A stretch of DNA of 64,000 bases from Nocardia sp. NBC_01327 (lineage in GTDB: Bacteria; Actinomycetota; Actinomycetes; Mycobacteriales; Mycobacteriaceae): contig NZ_CP108383.1 in the NCBI RefSeq assembly GCF_035958815.1, positions 4,278,001-4,342,000 of the forward strand, in the 5' to 3' direction. Of this stretch, positions 62,063-64,000 are shown piece after piece; the first letter of the stretch is position 1, and every line of letters starts with the position of its first letter. The translations under genes were made by a program, and so were the position numbers. The notes under the pieces are model-generated. The model did no database searches. It saw only the letters and a program-made list of their open reading frames with translations, and was not told the DNA's origin.

Positions 62063-62609
62063 CCGTGCGATCCATCGCCTCGATATCGGCGCGGAAATCG
62101 GCGAGTGTCAGCTCCGGCGCATGCGGATCCTTACCGGCATCGTCGAATCTGCGCAGTGCCGTCGCGGCGTCGCGGTGCGGTTCGGCGGCGAAGGCCGCGA
62201 CCTCCTCGGGGCTCATGGTCCCGCCCTGCACGGCCATGGTGAATTTCGATGCCTCCGAAAGCCGTTCGTAATAGGTCGAATCCGTGGCGCACAGATACCG
62301 TTTGGCGGCCACGTGCAGGCGGACCGGCTCGGTGACCGCGGCGTCGAACCACTGCGAAAGCCATTCGGCGGCAATCGTGTCATGGTGATTGTCGGTGCCC
62401 CGCATGAGTTCCCGGCCGCTCATCGCACCGGAGAAATGCCCGACGTCGTGCACCACGGCGGCGACGACCAATGCCGTGGGAGCACCCGATTCTCGGGCCA
62501 CCCGCGCGGTCTGCAACATATGTGCCGCCATCGAAACCTGTTCGCCGAGGTAGTCTTTCGCGCCCTCGCCCTCGAACAGGCCGGCCAGGATCTCGTAGGC
62601 ATGTGTCAT
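62040..62609 (-). CDS. tmpB: PhnZ/TmpB-like HD-domain diiron oxygenase
   Basis: This 189-residue HD-domain protein matches PhnZ, which cleaves C-P bonds. Key residues Y20, E23, H30, H54-D55, H76, H99 and D156 keep the spacing of PhnZ Tyr24, Glu27, His34, His58-Asp59, His80, His104 and Asp161 as I recall them (one shift at H99). In this family a mixed-valent diiron site oxidises a 1-hydroxyphosphonate to release phosphate. The partner TmpA-like gene overlaps its start, favouring TmpB (product glycine betaine) over PhnZ (product glycine). It is convergent with, and overlaps, the GntR gene end. Confidence 0.85.
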   Translation of the reverse strand: MTHAYEILAGLFEGEGAKDYLGEQVSMAAHMLQTARVARESGAPTALVVAAVVHDVGHFSGAMSGRELMRGTDNHHDTIAAEWLSQWFDAAVTEPVRLHVAAKRYLCATDSTYYERLSEASKFTMAVQGGTMSPEEVAAFAAEPHRDAATALRRFDDAGKDPHAPELTLADFRADIEAMDRTVSSTASI

Positions 62610-63736
62610 CGCGTGCGCTCCTCCAACGTCCGCAGGGTGCTCGAGAGCCCGTCCAGATCGGCATAGGCGCCCTGTAGATGGCGGCCGCCGGCGGCCGCGA
62701 AAGCCGTGCGGGCGTGCAGGGTCCGGGTGTTGTCGAAGATCAGGCAGTCGCCGGTGCCGAGCCGGAAGTTCAGCCGGGCCGCCGGTGCGTACAGCAGTTC
62801 AGCGAAGGTGCGGTACGCGGCGTAGAAGGCGCGCACGCGGGCGGGATCGGCGAGCGGCACCTCCATCGACCGGTTGTTGAATCGGACCTCGCGAATCCGC
62901 TGCCCGGCATCGAGACCGATCAGGGGCGCCACGGCCGCCAAGCGGGTGCCGTCGCCCTCGTACCGGTAGGTGATTGGGGTGCGGGTGAGCACCTCGAAGG
63001 CGGCGGGATCGTGCGCGCGCAGGGCCGCTGCCGCCGCGAAGCCGTCGACAAGACCCGAATCCCCGCCCTCGGCGGCATTGTGCAGGCACAGCAGCAGCTG
63101 CAGCGTCGGCACCGGATCCCGGTACGGGTTATCGGTGTGCGGGGTGATGGCCAATCCCGTGAATGCCAGGTTCACCGGGTTGGGCTCCACCCGGACATCG
63201 AAGATCCGGCCGTAATTCGTCTCGCGTACATACCCGAATGTCTCCGCGACCTGTGTGACCTGGCCGAGTTCGGCCGGGACGCCGCGTAGCAGCACGAATC
63301 CCCACTCGACCACCTGCCGCAATGCCGGAGCGGGATTCTCCAGGTATGTCTGCCAGGCGACCGGCTCGAGGTCTGCTGCTGCGTCGGCCTGCGGCCAGAG
63401 CGTCTTCGACCGTTCGCTGCGATGGTCGAGTTCAATGCGGGCGGTATCGCCCAGCAGGGTGTCGATCGCGAAGGACGTACGGTGGCTGCCCGGTGCGAAG
63501 ACGACCTCGAGCCGGTCGTCGATGACCCCGGCGTCCTCGACGCGTACATCGGCGGGCAGATCCACGATATCGAACAGTCGCTGCCCGCTCGAGGTGTCTC
63601 GGCTGAGCGCATCAGTGGCGTTGTCCCGCAACCACATTGCCGGAATCTCGACCGTGCGCGCGGCCGTCGTCAGCCACACATCCCCGTCCACGACGGCGGC
63701 CTCGACCACCGCCCCGTTCTCAACTTGGCTATACAT
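62606..63736 (-). CDS. tmpA: TmpA-like 2-oxoglutarate dioxygenase (GBBH family)
   Basis: This 376-residue protein has an N-terminal domain like that of gamma-butyrobetaine hydroxylase (IPAMWLRDNATD, to about 95), then a TauD-type dioxygenase: the His and Asp of TPHTDNPYRDP, a late NTRTLHARTAF, and RHLQGAYADLDG with the 2OG Arg. TmpA hydroxylates 2-trimethylaminoethylphosphonate at C1, preparing it for TmpB. The N-terminal domain lacks the Cys cluster that binds zinc in animal GBBH. No ribosome site precedes the ATG and CATACT lies seven bases upstream, so the mRNA may be leaderless. Confidence 0.85.
   Translation of the reverse strand: MYSQVENGAVVEAAVVDGDVWLTTAARTVEIPAMWLRDNATDALSRDTSSGQRLFDIVDLPADVRVEDAGVIDDRLEVVFAPGSHRTSFAIDTLLGDTARIELDHRSERSKTLWPQADAAADLEPVAWQTYLENPAPALRQVVEWGFVLLRGVPAELGQVTQVAETFGYVRETNYGRIFDVRVEPNPVNLAFTGLAITPHTDNPYRDPVPTLQLLLCLHNAAEGGDSGLVDGFAAAAALRAHDPAAFEVLTRTPITYRYEGDGTRLAAVAPLIGLDAGQRIREVRFNNRSMEVPLADPARVRAFYAAYRTFAELLYAPAARLNFRLGTGDCLIFDNTRTLHARTAFAAAGGRHLQGAYADLDGLSSTLRTLEERTR
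63724..63735 (-). promoter_or_regulatory. Shared 12-mer over the tmpA start, likely GntR operator
   Basis: CTTGGCTATACA at 63724-63735 is identical to 57240-57251 before the transporter. Here it covers the first codons of tmpA and would lie right after a transcription start. TTG..TA..CAA symmetry and the TATA core fit HutC-type GntR operators. The region 63737-63850 between tmpA and the PiT gene is a divergent promoter with no other gene. Confidence 0.6.
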
Positions 63737-63850
63737 GTTGAGGAGTATGGCACGGCCTTCCCGGCCGCCTGGGTGGTCTCGTCCTGAATATCGCGTGAAC
63801 AGCTTCCTTCCCCATAGCAGTTGAGCGGGGGCGTAGCTGAAAATATCGAT

Positions 63851-64000
63851 GTGAGTTCAGAAATGATCGTTCTTTTGATCGTGATCGTCACCGCGTTGGG
63901 ATTCGATTTCACCAACGGTTTCCATGACACTGCCAATGCAATGGCGACGTCGATCGCCACCGGAGCTCTCAAGCCCCGGGTGGCGGTCGCCATGTCGGCG
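63851..64000 (+). CDS. pit: PiT-family inorganic phosphate permease (5' part)
   Basis: The first 50 codons before the window ends encode a hydrophobic segment with GFDFTNGFHDTANAMATSIATGAL, the PiT signature, which marks a low-affinity phosphate/metal-phosphate transporter. Start may be GTG 63851 or ATG 63863. It is divergent from tmpA across 114 bases. Its position next to a phosphonate-cleaving pair fits uptake or recycling of released phosphate. Confidence 0.9.
   Translation, partial: MSSEMIVLLIVIVTALGFDFTNGFHDTANAMATSIATGALKPRVAVAMSA

Noticed and set aside
1..64000. CRISPR array or phage genes
   Set aside because: No regularly spaced repeats, no cas-like proteins, and no phage structural genes were seen.

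Overview
The window looks like chromosome of a high-GC, mycolic-acid-bearing actinobacterium, most probably Nocardia or a close relative. This is an inference from gene content: a polyprenol-phosphomannose-dependent mannosyltransferase (MptB type), two tandem antigen-85-like secreted esterases, a Ddn-type deazaflavin oxidoreductase, an MbtH-dependent NRPS, ectoine genes, many GTG starts and many 4-bp start/stop overlaps. No rRNA gene, canonical tRNA gene or CRISPR array was seen.

Layout. 1-6.6 kb: 3' end of an NRPS (C-A-PCP-C-A-PCP-TE) with its MbtH partner, closed by a strong terminator. 6.6-10 kb: fasciclin-like secreted protein, Ddn-like and VOC proteins, MptB-type mannosyltransferase. 10-13.9 kb: three-gene minus-strand MoxR ATPase / metallopeptidase-VWA / unknown cassette. 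14-24.7 kb: alpha/beta hydrolase, large LuxR (LAL) regulator, small stress-type enzymes with an ArsR-SRPBCC unit, duplicated esterases, AurF-like diiron oxygenase. 24.8-34 kb: TetR, F420-reductase-like and IMPase-like genes, an AsnC-type regulator, a MarR-PDZ fusion facing an SDR, a GGDEF protein, a CD225 protein and a class III cyclase. 34.2-39.2 kb: two-component system followed by ectABCD. 39.3-44 kb: a decayed DUF5753/DUF397 pair, then a Ro60 (TROVE) gene with three upstream Y-RNA-like elements, two of which contain a circularly permuted tRNA mimic; an IS256-family element separates the first from the other two. 44-49.5 kb: TetR with paired operators, an SDR-hydrolase fusion, small enzymes, a GDSL esterase. 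49.7-54.7 kb: carboxylesterase, GMC oxidoreductase and aldehyde dehydrogenase in one operon. 55-57 kb: M23 peptidase and a CPA2 antiporter with a tiny upstream ORF. 57.3-64 kb: phosphonate-type ABC transporter, GntR/UTRA regulator, a convergent TmpA/TmpB-like oxygenase pair and the start of a PiT phosphate permease.

How genes work together. The last block reads as a complete module: import of a quaternary-amine phosphonate, oxidative C-P cleavage to glycine betaine (or glycine) and phosphate, and phosphate handling, with one 12-bp motif in both promoters as the likely GntR operator. With ectABCD the window may hold two routes to compatible solutes. The Ro60/Y-RNA locus is the most distinctive feature, because the RNA elements are readable as structures directly in the sequence.
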